Source of the DNA: JBOHHM01 sp050725495
GTDB taxonomy: Bacteria > Pseudomonadota > Gammaproteobacteria > Burkholderiales > Burkholderiaceae_C
Assembly (NCBI GenBank): GCA_050725495.1
Contig: JBOHHM010000046.1
Coordinates: 1 to 21,152, forward strand
Reading direction: 5' to 3'
DNA: 21,152 nucleotides
The notes under the pieces were generated by a model, which had not been told where the DNA came from, did not search any database, and saw nothing but the letters and a program-made list of their open reading frames with translations. Positions 6,916 through 14,693 of the stretch are shown one piece after another. The position numbers were made by a program, and so were the translations under genes. Each line of letters opens with the position of its first letter. Position 1 is the stretch's first letter.

Positions 6916-7509
6916 TCAGCTGCCCTCCACATGAAAACTGAAAGCCCCCGCGTCGTCGCGGGCCAGCGCGAGCGACTGTGATGCCGGCAAGGCCACGCGG
7001 GCGGCGGCAAAGTCGGCCTGCACCGGCAGCTCGCGCCCGCCGCGGTCCACCAGCACCGCCAGCCGGACGCTGGCGGGTCGGCCGTAGTCGAACAGCTCGT
7101 TGAGCACGGCCCGGATGGTGCGGCCGGTGTAGAGCACGTCGTCGAGCAGGATGATCTCGGCGCCATTCACGTCAAAGGGCAGCGTGGTCTGCCCGCCGGC
7201 CGCGAGGCCGCGCTGGGCAAAGTCGTCGCGGTGCATGGCCGAGGAAATCACGCCGGGCTCGCCGGCCAGGCCCAGATCTTTTTGCAGTCGCGCGGCCAGC
7301 CAGGCGCCGCCCGAGGTCACGCCGACCAGGCGGGCCGCGCCGGGCGGCATGCTGCGCAACTGCTGCACGCCGCGCAGCAGCTCGCGGTACAGGGCTTCGG
7401 CGTCCAGCACAAGGCCAGCCCCCACGCTTGCCACTTCGTGTGCTGCGCTGCCCCCCGGGGGGGCCTTCGCGCCTTGGGGCGGCCCGGCGTCGCTCATGGG
7501 CTTGGTCAT
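6916..7509 (-). CDS. pyrR: PyrR-like phosphoribosyltransferase (pyrimidine operon attenuation protein/uracil phosphoribosyltransferase)
   Basis: This 197-residue protein has the PRPP-binding signature of type I phosphoribosyltransferases, IILLDDVLYTGRT (119-131), followed by the PyrR-like stretch NELFDYGRPASVRLAVLVDR. Gram-positive PyrR binds pyr mRNA and has weak uracil phosphoribosyltransferase activity. In betaproteobacteria it lies in the pyr operon, but its regulatory role is less certain. The ATG overlaps the ruvX stop (ATGA) and has GAGGAA 6 nt upstream, so the start is well supported. Oddly, residues about 8-31 are alanine/glycine/proline-rich and are encoded by a GC-rich interspersed repeat containing C6G7. 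The homologous domain begins only at about residue 34 (VLDAEALYREL). A GTG at codon 34 is a weaker alternative start. Confidence 0.92.
   Translation of the reverse strand: MTKPMSDAGPPQGAKAPPGGSAAHEVASVGAGLVLDAEALYRELLRGVQQLRSMPPGAARLVGVTSGGAWLAARLQKDLGLAGEPGVISSAMHRDDFAQRGLAAGGQTTLPFDVNGAEIILLDDVLYTGRTIRAVLNELFDYGRPASVRLAVLVDRGGRELPVQADFAAARVALPASQSLALARDDAGAFSFHVEGS
6923..6928 (-). promoter_or_regulatory. Ribosome binding site that fixes the pyrB GTG start
   Basis: GGAGGG on the minus strand, inside the last codons of pyrR, lies 8 nt before GTG 6914. It decides for the GTG start over the upstream ATG at 6932. Confidence 0.8.
7417..7489. repeat. GC-rich Comamonadaceae-type interspersed repeat overlapping the pyrR 5' end
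   Basis: This stretch contains the motifs CACTTCGTGTGCTGCGCTG, CCCCCCGGGGGGG (7451-7463) and GCCTTCGCGCCTTGGGGCGG. From memory, this combination recurs between and at the ends of genes in many Comamonadaceae genomes. The C6/G6 core would form a strong hairpin. Here it is translated in frame as PPQGAKAPPGGSAAHEVAS. The boundaries are approximate and no second copy was seen in the window. Confidence 0.6.
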
Positions 7510-7922
7510 GGCAAATTCCTCAAAAACTGTTCCAGAATGATGCAGGCCGCCGCCGCGTCAGCGTCCTTGGCGCCGGACTCCAGCGCCGCCGTCGTGCTGT
7601 AGCGTTCATCGACCTCGAACACGGGCAGCTTGAACCGGCCCCGCAGCTGGCGAGCGAATTTGCGTGCACGTTCGGTATTTTCATGGCTGGCGCCATCGGG
7701 GTGAAAGGGCACACCGACCACCAGCGCATCAGGCTGCCATTCGCGTATGCGGGCTTCGATGGGCCCGAAGCGCGCATCGCCCTCGGCCTTGATCGTGGCC
7801 TGCGGCTGGGCGTTGCGCATGAGGCGGTTGCCCACGGCCACGCCGGTGCGCTTAAGCCCGAAATCAAAAGCCAGAAAAGTTTGCAGATGGGGGGGTGCGT
7901 CGGGTAGGGGCAACGCAGTCAT
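7506..7922 (-). CDS. ruvX: Putative pre-16S rRNA nuclease / Holliday junction resolvase-like protein (YqgF/RuvX)
   Basis: This 138-residue cytoplasmic protein has the RNase H-like YqgF fold. E. coli YqgF is linked to processing of the 16S rRNA 5' end. Visible motifs are the first acidic site AFDFGLKRTGVAVG (D20), ALVVGVPFHPDG (66-77), the catalytic-region VDERYST (104-110) and the terminal DAAAACIILEQFL (D122). The ATG at 7922 overlaps the yqgE stop (ATGA). A longer upstream open frame is only the out-of-frame shadow of yqgE. Length and motifs are typical. It forms part of the yqgE-ruvX-pyr operon and overlaps pyrR by 4 nt at its 3' end. Confidence 0.95.
   Translation of the reverse strand: MTALPLPDAPPHLQTFLAFDFGLKRTGVAVGNRLMRNAQPQATIKAEGDARFGPIEARIREWQPDALVVGVPFHPDGASHENTERARKFARQLRGRFKLPVFEVDERYSTTAALESGAKDADAAAACIILEQFLRNLP
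7516..7521 (-). promoter_or_regulatory. Ribosome binding site of pyrR
   Basis: GAGGAA on the minus strand is 6 nt before the pyrR ATG at 7509, within the 3' end of ruvX. It supports translation from that ATG and therefore through the repeat. Confidence 0.75.
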
Positions 7923-8518
7923 GCGTGCCCCGCCTCGCCCGACAGCATCCAGGCTTCCAGCCCGAGCAGGGCCAGCGCCTTGTCGTAGCGCTGCTCCACC
8001 GGCGTGTCGAAAATCACCGAGAGGTCGGCCCCGACCGTCAGCCAGCTGTTCTCCGCCAGCTCCGACTCCAGCTGCCCCTCGCCCCAGGCCGAATAGCCCA
8101 GCGAGACCAGCACACGGCGCGGCCCGGCACCGGTGGACATGGCCTCGAGCACGTCTTTGGAGGTGGTCATCTCCAGCCCACCGGGAATCGTCAGAGTCGA
8201 GGCGTAGACCGACTCGTTCGAGCTGGCGTCGCCCGCCAGCATGGGTTCGTGCAACACGAAACCGCGCTCGGTCTGCACCGGCCCGCCCTGAAACACCGGG
8301 GCGTTGCTCAGGTCTTCGCGGCGCAAGGGCAGTTCCACCTTGTCGAACAAATTCTTGAGATTGATGTCGCTGGGCTTGTTGATGATCAGGCCCAGCGCGC
8401 CGCGCTCGCTGTGCTCGCACAGGTAGACCACGCTTTTGGCAAAAGCCTCATCCTGCAGCCCTGGCATGGCGATCAGAAAATGGTGTGTCAGGTTGATGGG
8501 GGCAGAATCAGAAGCCAT
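7919..8518 (-). CDS. yqgE: YqgE/AlgH family protein (UPF0301)
   Basis: This 199-residue protein matches the YqgE/AlgH family: N-terminal HFLIAMPGLQDEAFAKSVVY, ERGALGLIINKPS (about 38-50), a GGPVQTERGFVLH segment (about 78-90), and VLVSLGYSAWGEGQLE near the C-terminus. The function is unknown; AlgH was first described as affecting alginate regulation in Pseudomonas. Genes of this family are very often followed by yqgF, as here. It is the first gene of the yqgE-ruvX-pyrR-pyrB-pyrC'-plsC operon. No Shine-Dalgarno sequence precedes the ATG. Instead, TAAAAT lies 6 nt upstream, so the transcript might be leaderless. Confidence 0.95.
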   Translation of the reverse strand: MASDSAPINLTHHFLIAMPGLQDEAFAKSVVYLCEHSERGALGLIINKPSDINLKNLFDKVELPLRREDLSNAPVFQGGPVQTERGFVLHEPMLAGDASSNESVYASTLTIPGGLEMTTSKDVLEAMSTGAGPRRVLVSLGYSAWGEGQLESELAENSWLTVGADLSVIFDTPVEQRYDKALALLGLEAWMLSGEAGHA

Positions 8519-8524
8519 ACCCCG

Positions 8525-8530
8525 ATTTTA
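8525..8530 (-). promoter_or_regulatory. Possible -10 box for the yqgE-pyr operon
   Basis: TAAAAT on the minus strand lies 6 nt before the yqgE ATG. No convincing -35 is seen at 16-18 bp. If used, transcription would start at or next to the ATG. The 63-bp gap to chpA contains no other obvious signal. Confidence 0.35.
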
Positions 8531-8581
8531 GCGGCGATACAGAACAGGCCCCAGGCTGCCACCACAAGCGGCGCTGCGGCA

Positions 8582-11500
8582 TCAGGCCGACACCTCGGCG
8601 GCCGCGTAGCGCCGCACCAGGCTCAGCAGTTCCTCTTCCGAATAGGGCTTGCCCAGGTAGTGGTTCACGCCCAGCTGCTCGGCATGCTCGCGGTGTTTGC
8701 CGGCGATGCGCGAGGTGATCATGATGATGGGCAGGTCCTGCAGCCGCCTGTCGCCGCGAATGTTGCGCGCCAGATCGAAGCCGTCCATGCGCGGCATCTC
8801 GATGTCGGACAGCACCACCGTCGGTCGCTCCTCCTGCAGGCGCTCCAGGGCCTGCAGGCCGTCGACGGCCAGCGACACGCGGTAGCCCTCGCGCTGCAGC
8901 AGGCGCTGAGTCACGCGGCGCACGGTGATCGAGTCATCGACCACCAGGACCAGCGGGATTTGCGCAGCCTCCATGATCACCGGCTGCTCGGCGCGACCCG
9001 CGGTGGAGGACGTCGCCTCCAGCACATCGGGCTGGGCCTGGTCGGCGCTCAGGCTGCGGGCCCGCTCGCCATAAACCGAGGCCAGGGCCACGGGGTTGTA
9101 AATCAGTACCACGGCACCGGAGGCCAGCACGGTCATGCCGGCCAAGCCAGGCAGGCGCGAGAGCTGCGGCCCGAGGTTTTTCACCACGACTTCCTGGTTG
9201 CCCAGCACTTCATCCACATGGACCGCCACGCGCTGCGACGCACTTCTGAAAATCACGACCGGCAGTGTCTTGCCCTGGGCCTCGTGGCTGCGCCGCGACG
9301 ATTGCAGCAGCGCACCCGACCAGAAGAACGGCACAGGCTCGCCGCCGAAATCGAACACACCACTGTTGTACGCTTGCTGAAGTTCCTTGGCGCTGGCGCG
9401 GCGCACCAGCTCCACCACGTTGGAGGGCACGCCGATGGTTTGATCGCCGCAGCGCATCATGACCACCTGCGTCACCGCCGTCGTCAACGGCAGCACCAGC
9501 TTGAACCGCGCGCCCTGACCGGAGACGGACGAGGTCTCGATGCGGCCGCCCAGCGCATTGACCTCGGCCCGCACCACATCCATGCCAATGCCGCGGCCTG
9601 CGAGTTCGCTGACCTGGCTGGCCGTGGAAAAGCCCGGCATGAAAATCAGATTGGCGGCCTCGGCGTCGGTCAATTCATGGCCGGGCGCAATCAGGCCTTG
9701 CGCCAGCGCCTTGTCGCGAATGCGGGCCAGATGCAGGCCGGCGCCATCGTCGCTGAATTCGACCGAGACGTCGTTGCCTTCGTGGTGCAGCCCGATCGTG
9801 ATGGTGCCCGCAGCCTCCTTGCCCCCGCTGAGGCGCACGTCGGGATCCTCGATGCCGTGCGCCACGCAGTTGCGCAGCAAGTGCTCAAACGCTGGCGTCA
9901 TGCGGTCCAGCACGCCCCGATCCATTTCAATCGAGCCGCCGACGATGTCGAGCTTGACCTGTTTGCCCGTGTCCTTGGAGGCCTGGCGCACCACTCGGTA
10001 GAGGCGCTCGGAGATGCCTTCGAACTCGACCATGCGGGTGCGCAGCAGGTCTCGTTGCAGCTCCCGGGTCTGCCGCGCCTGGGCATTCAAATCGTCTTCG
10101 GTTGCCTCCACGGTGCGCTGCAGATTGCGCTGCACGGTCGCCACGTCGTTGACCGATTCGGCCATCATGCGCGTGAGCTCCTGCACCCGGGTGAAGCGGT
10201 CGAACTCCAGCGGGTCAAAGCCCTGCTGCGAATCCTTGGCCTGCGCCAGACGCGACTGCATCTGAGTCTCGGCCTGCAGCTCGATGTCGCGCAGCTGCTG
10301 GCGCAAACGGTCCAGGTTACCCGTGAGGTCGCCCAGCGAAACGCGCAGCTGGCCCAGTTCGGCCTCCAGCCGGGAACGGGTGATCATGACCTCGCCGGCC
10401 TGGTTCACCAGACGGTCCAGCAGTTGCGAGCGCACCCGCACGGCATGGCTGGACGCCTGGCGCAGCGGTGCGAGCGCGCTCGTGGCAGGCAAGGCCACGA
10501 GCGAGCGCGGCTGCCCTTGGCCAGCGTCCGCTGCAGGTTGGGACGCCGCGACAGCTGCAGGCTCGGCCGCCTGCTCGGACGCCGGCGCGGCCGATTCGGG
10601 CTGCAGCTCCAGGTCTTCGCTGCGCAGCTTGTCGAAAGCCGCCTGGAGTCCATCAAAACGAGTAAGCAGGGGCTCCAGCTGGGCGCCCTGCGGTTCGTCC
10701 GAACCCAGATGCTCGATCTCGGACTCCATGTGGTGCGCCATCTCGCCCAGGCGCAAGGCCCCGGCCAACCGCGCACTGCCCTTGAGCGTGTGCAGGGCGC
10801 GCAGCACTTCGGCGCGTGCGCCCAGATTGCCGGGACGGGCGGTCCACTGACGCAGCGCAGCCCCGAGCTGGGGCAGCAGTTCAGCAGCCTCTTCCTCGAA
10901 AACAGGGAACAGATCGGCGTCCACCATGTCGGTCACGTCGATCTCGTCGTCCTCCTCGTCCTGCGCGACGGGAGCGGCCACCATCACGGCCGCCGCAGCG
11001 ACATGCGGCTCTGCGCGATTGGCCAGCGCGACCACGTTCGACGGCTCCGCGACAGCGGTGACAGCCTGAACCTCCTTGAGCGCCTGCATGAGCTCCGCAC
11101 TGGGCTCCTTCAGGAACCCGGCCGCGAACTGGTGCAGCAGGCGGCGCACGTCCTCCGCCGCCTCAACAAACAGCTTGGCCTGCGCCGGCGCGCCATGAGG
11201 CTGCAGCTGCACACGCTGCAAGGCGTGTTCCAGGGCACGGGCCATGTCCGACAGCGCCTGAAAACCCACGGTCGCCGAACTCCCGCCCAGGGAATGCGCC
11301 AAGGCCACCGTGGCATCGGACACCGGCCTGTGCAACTCCATGGCCCATTCGGCGAGGTCCGTGGCGAGCCGGCGCGACCATTCGTCGGCTTCGTTCAGGT
11401 AGACGTTGTACAGGGGCAGACTGATGCGCAGGGACTCGATGACCTTGACCTGATCGTCAAACGCGGACTCGGACGATGAGCCGGCTTCGGTTTCGAGCCC

Positions 11501-14500
11501 GGAAGGGGAAAGACCAAGCTCCTCTGACGCGGCGGATGGGACAGGCCCAAGCAGGGGCTCGGGCTGCGGCACTGGTTCAGCGACAGCGTCGAGCACGGGC
11601 TCAGCGACTGGCTGCGCCACGGGCTCCAGCGAAACCGTGAAATCCAGCCTCTGGTCCGCAGCCGCTGGCTCGGCGAGCGGCAGGGTGTCCAGACTGAATA
11701 CCTCGCCCCCACCGTCCTGAGGAATTTCCGGCATTTCGGTGGCGTCCTCGACCGCACGGGCCAACAGCCGATCTGGAGCCGGTTGTTCCACAAGCGGCAC
11801 CGCGTCCAGGCTGAACGCCTCGACCCAGGCACCGTCATGAGGCGTCGTTGCCTGCTCGGCGGGCGCCTCGACCGGGCTGGCGGGCGCCTGGACCTGCGCT
11901 GCGTCTGACACGGCAAACAGGCTGTCAAAATCGATGTCGTCAATTTCCAGCGGAGCCAGTTCCGTCATGGCCACCGCAGGACTCGGCGCGAGTTCGTCCG
12001 GAACCTGGGTCGCCGCAAAACCCGAATCCAGCTCGGGCAGGGCCGGCTCGGCCACGAGGAAGCCGCTATCGTTGGGCCCCAACTCGCCGGCAAGGTCTGC
12101 CATGGGCTCGGCCACGGCTTCGATGTCGACGGCAGCTGCGGGCACAGCGGTTTCCCAGGCAATGTCCTCGGGCAGCGACAGGCCCAGCCGGCGATTGTCC
12201 AGGCGCAAGGCGTCTGCCGCCAAGCGAAAACTGGCGGCCTGCCAAGCCCCATCCTTCCTGGCGGCAATGTCTTCGACCCAACGGGCCAGAGCCTGCAGGG
12301 CCTCGCCCGACAGGCCGCGCAGGTCCTCGCTGGCTGGCTTCTGGTCGGCCAGCCAGGTGTTGAGCAGTTGCTCCATGGACCAGGCGGCCTCGCCAAACTC
12401 GTTGAGGCCCACCATGCGTGAGCTGCCCTTGAGGGTGTGGAAAGCGCGTCGCAGCGTCGTCTGCTGACCCACATCCGCGGCATCCACAGCCAGCGCCTCC
12501 AGCGCGGCCAAGCCGCTTTGCACCACCTCGCGCGCTTCCTCCAGGAAAATGTCGCGCAAATCGTCCTCTTCAAGTTCGGGCTCGACCCCCGCCGCAGGGG
12601 CCGCAGCTGGCGCGGGGCTCACCGCGGCAGCCAGCTGGGTCAGGGCTTCAACGGCCGCGCTGGCGTCTTGCACGGACACCGCGGTTGCCGCCTCGCGCAC
12701 GGACTGTGCCAGAGCAGGCTGCTCGGCCAGCGCTACCTGGGCCGCCAGCGTATCGAGCCTGGCGCTCAGGCCGGCGTCGAGCAGGCCCTGCTCCGCCTCC
12801 TGGGCCACGGCCTGCAGCTGCTGCGACAGCAGGTCAGGGCTCAGGCTGACGGCTGCGACCGAGGCGTCGGTAGCGTTGACGGCGCGCCCCATCAGCGGCC
12901 TGAGCTCGCCCTGCACGTCGTCATACACGAACAGCTTCTTGGCCAGCGCAGGCTGGTAGTTCAGCATGTCGATCAAAAAGCCCAGGGCGCCCAGGTTGTT
13001 GCCCAGCTTGTCAAAGGTGCCGGCAGCGCGGGCGCGCTCTTCGTGGACTTCGGTCACGAGGATCTGCTCCACGCTGTCGCGCATGCGCAGCACGGCCTGC
13101 GAGGCCTGTTCCAGCCCCAGGACGGACAGCACACCGCGCATCTGCGAGAGCTGACCGGGCACTTCGCCCAGCGCAGCCTTGTCTTGGGGATTGCGGAAAA
13201 ACTGGTCCAGCGATTTTTCGAGCTCGCCCAGCGTGGTGCGCAACTCGCCCACCACGGTTCCCATGGTCTGGCGGTCACTGACACGGCGGTACAGTTCCTC
13301 CATCCAGGGCTCCAGGGCCTCGGGCTGGGCGCCCTCGCGCACACGCTCGAGCCGCTGCGCCAGGCGCACCATCCTCAGGCCCAGCTGCGGGTCGTTCAGG
13401 TCCAGGTCCTCGAAAGCGGCTTCAAGAAACAGGACCGAGGTGGCGACCTCCATGGCCAGCTCGGTGCCAGGCGGCTTGCCCGAGCGCAGCGTGGCATCGA
13501 CGGCGCGGCTCAGGGCCTGGGCCATGGGCGCGCTGGCGGGGTGCAGCTTGACCAGCGACTCCCCCACCAGATTGAACTGGTCCGCCACGTTCTTGAGTCT
13601 GCCGGCATCGCCGCCCGAGAGCACGGACCAGGTTTCCTTGGCCACCTCGATGCGTTTGCGGGCCTGGGCCAGCAGCGCCGGGTCGAACAGACCGAACTGG
13701 CTGGTTTGATAGTCCACCGGCTTGAACCGTTCCAGGCCATAGGCTTGCCGAATCGCAGACAGCGCGGGCGCATCGGCCGCACGTGCCGGCACCGCCTGGG
13801 AACAGAAAAACAACAGATCCTGGGCCAGCCGGTCCGACACCCCCTGATCGCCGCGGGCCAGGGTGGCGTACTGCAACAAGATGCGCGAAGCAGCCCGCTT
13901 CACATACAGGTCGGCCGGGACCAGGGCGAGTGCCAGCGCTTCAAAGTAGGCCGCGCCAATCGTCCAGAAAACGCGGGGCTGGCGCTCCGTTTGAGAGGCC
14001 GCGAGACCCAGGCTGATATCACGCAGCTCCTGCGCTGCAGCCGCGTCGCCGCTCTTGACCACTTTCAGGATCGACTGGTCGATCCTGGCTCGCACGGACG
14101 CGCCATACGCGCAGGCGTCGGGTCGGATCTGCATCTCGGGCTCGACCCAGCGCCATTCCAGGGGCCACAGGTCAGCCGGATGCACGCGGTCGGCGCCCGC
14201 CAGTTCCTGCACATCGCGGTACTGGGGGAACAGGGCCACGGACGAGACGGGCTTGCCTGCCAACACGCATTCCAGGTACTCGGTCAGGGCGAAACTGGCG
14301 CGCTCGAGCTTGGCCGCCGCATTCTCGCTGCACAGCTCGGGACGCTGAACAAACTTCAGGACCACCGCTTCCATGGCCCGCAGCACATGAGCCGGCGCGC
14401 TCAGTCCCACCATCTCCAGCGCGCCAACAGCCTGGTGAAGCTGCTGGCGAGCCACGCGCAGCTGGCTGGTGTCGATCGCAGCCAGGTCCGAACCCCGGGC

Positions 14501-14650
14501 GACTTCGGCCTCGCGCACAAAGCGCTTGAGGGACTTGGTTGCGCCATCGAGCGACTTGCGCAGTTCATCGAGCACCCAGGCCAGGGGCCCCAGGTCATGA
14601 ACCGCGAGATCAGAATCGGCGGCTGTGGTAGCGGCTTGGTTGAGCTGCAT
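8582..14650 (-). CDS. chpA: Pil-Chp hybrid histidine kinase (ChpA/PilL, CheA-like)
   Basis: This 2022-residue cytoplasmic kinase would receive signals from PilJ through PilI and phosphorylate PilG/PilH to control type IV pilus extension and retraction. Domains in order: a FimL/HPt-like N-terminal part with H72 in LHQAVGALEMVG; a degenerate HPt-like region without histidine (LSQMRGVLSVLGL); canonical HPt sites H738 (FHTLKGSSRMVG), H1119 (AHSLGGSSATVG) and H1287 (LHTLKGSARLAG); a CheA dimerisation helix pair (VNQAGEVMITRSRLE); a kinase domain with N-box N1594 (HLLRNCVAHGIED) and SELAGRGIGMDVVR; a CheW-like domain; and a receiver domain with phospho-acceptor D1949 (LSDIEMPRMDG). An acidic, alanine/proline-rich linker spans about 880-1090. 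P. aeruginosa ChpA is longer and has more HPt modules. The ATG at 14650 is chosen because upstream sequence lies in the pilJ 3' region and is arginine/cysteine-rich. Confidence 0.96.
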   Translation of the reverse strand: MQLNQAATTAADSDLAVHDLGPLAWVLDELRKSLDGATKSLKRFVREAEVARGSDLAAIDTSQLRVARQQLHQAVGALEMVGLSAPAHVLRAMEAVVLKFVQRPELCSENAAAKLERASFALTEYLECVLAGKPVSSVALFPQYRDVQELAGADRVHPADLWPLEWRWVEPEMQIRPDACAYGASVRARIDQSILKVVKSGDAAAAQELRDISLGLAASQTERQPRVFWTIGAAYFEALALALVPADLYVKRAASRILLQYATLARGDQGVSDRLAQDLLFFCSQAVPARAADAPALSAIRQAYGLERFKPVDYQTSQFGLFDPALLAQARKRIEVAKETWSVLSGGDAGRLKNVADQFNLVGESLVKLHPASAPMAQALSRAVDATLRSGKPPGTELAMEVATSVLFLEAAFEDLDLNDPQLGLRMVRLAQRLERVREGAQPEALEPWMEELYRRVSDRQTMGTVVGELRTTLGELEKSLDQFFRNPQDKAALGEVPGQLSQMRGVLSVLGLEQASQAVLRMRDSVEQILVTEVHEERARAAGTFDKLGNNLGALGFLIDMLNYQPALAKKLFVYDDVQGELRPLMGRAVNATDASVAAVSLSPDLLSQQLQAVAQEAEQGLLDAGLSARLDTLAAQVALAEQPALAQSVREAATAVSVQDASAAVEALTQLAAAVSPAPAAAPAAGVEPELEEDDLRDIFLEEAREVVQSGLAALEALAVDAADVGQQTTLRRAFHTLKGSSRMVGLNEFGEAAWSMEQLLNTWLADQKPASEDLRGLSGEALQALARWVEDIAARKDGAWQAASFRLAADALRLDNRRLGLSLPEDIAWETAVPAAAVDIEAVAEPMADLAGELGPNDSGFLVAEPALPELDSGFAATQVPDELAPSPAVAMTELAPLEIDDIDFDSLFAVSDAAQVQAPASPVEAPAEQATTPHDGAWVEAFSLDAVPLVEQPAPDRLLARAVEDATEMPEIPQDGGGEVFSLDTLPLAEPAAADQRLDFTVSLEPVAQPVAEPVLDAVAEPVPQPEPLLGPVPSAASEELGLSPSGLETEAGSSSESAFDDQVKVIESLRISLPLYNVYLNEADEWSRRLATDLAEWAMELHRPVSDATVALAHSLGGSSATVGFQALSDMARALEHALQRVQLQPHGAPAQAKLFVEAAEDVRRLLHQFAAGFLKEPSAELMQALKEVQAVTAVAEPSNVVALANRAEPHVAAAAVMVAAPVAQDEEDDEIDVTDMVDADLFPVFEEEAAELLPQLGAALRQWTARPGNLGARAEVLRALHTLKGSARLAGALRLGEMAHHMESEIEHLGSDEPQGAQLEPLLTRFDGLQAAFDKLRSEDLELQPESAAPASEQAAEPAAVAASQPAADAGQGQPRSLVALPATSALAPLRQASSHAVRVRSQLLDRLVNQAGEVMITRSRLEAELGQLRVSLGDLTGNLDRLRQQLRDIELQAETQMQSRLAQAKDSQQGFDPLEFDRFTRVQELTRMMAESVNDVATVQRNLQRTVEATEDDLNAQARQTRELQRDLLRTRMVEFEGISERLYRVVRQASKDTGKQVKLDIVGGSIEMDRGVLDRMTPAFEHLLRNCVAHGIEDPDVRLSGGKEAAGTITIGLHHEGNDVSVEFSDDGAGLHLARIRDKALAQGLIAPGHELTDAEAANLIFMPGFSTASQVSELAGRGIGMDVVRAEVNALGGRIETSSVSGQGARFKLVLPLTTAVTQVVMMRCGDQTIGVPSNVVELVRRASAKELQQAYNSGVFDFGGEPVPFFWSGALLQSSRRSHEAQGKTLPVVIFRSASQRVAVHVDEVLGNQEVVVKNLGPQLSRLPGLAGMTVLASGAVVLIYNPVALASVYGERARSLSADQAQPDVLEATSSTAGRAEQPVIMEAAQIPLVLVVDDSITVRRVTQRLLQREGYRVSLAVDGLQALERLQEERPTVVLSDIEMPRMDGFDLARNIRGDRRLQDLPIIMITSRIAGKHREHAEQLGVNHYLGKPYSEEELLSLVRRYAAAEVSA

Positions 14651-14693
14651 GAATGAGTCCACTCGTGCGATGACAGGTACGGGATGGCCCGCG

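Noticed and set aside
4437..6941. 834-codon plus-strand open frame across plsC, pyrC' and pyrB
   Set aside because: It is antisense to three well-identified genes, and its His/Gln/Arg-rich translation shows no motif.
6915..7166. N-terminal extension of pyrB to position 7166
   Set aside because: This part overlaps pyrR out of frame and is Ser/Thr/Pro/Cys-rich; GTG 6914 has a strong ribosome site and family-like N-terminus.
7451..7463. C6G7 tract as a rho-independent terminator inside pyrR
   Set aside because: There is no T-run, and it lies inside a translated gene within an operon; it fits better as the core of an interspersed repeat.
7923..8420. N-terminal extension of ruvX to position 8420
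   Set aside because: It is out-of-frame yqgE sequence; the ATG at 7922 gives the normal 138-residue length.
7895..11479. A very long plus-strand open frame opposite yqgE, ruvX and chpA
   Set aside because: It is the mirror of highly GC-biased codon use in the minus-strand genes. Its translation is rich in His, Gln, Arg and Gly with no domain, while the opposite strand encodes clear kinase motifs.
12437..14656. Long plus-strand open frame opposite the chpA N-terminal part
   Set aside because: Same antisense shadow effect; no domain or ribosome site, and it crosses the chpA start.
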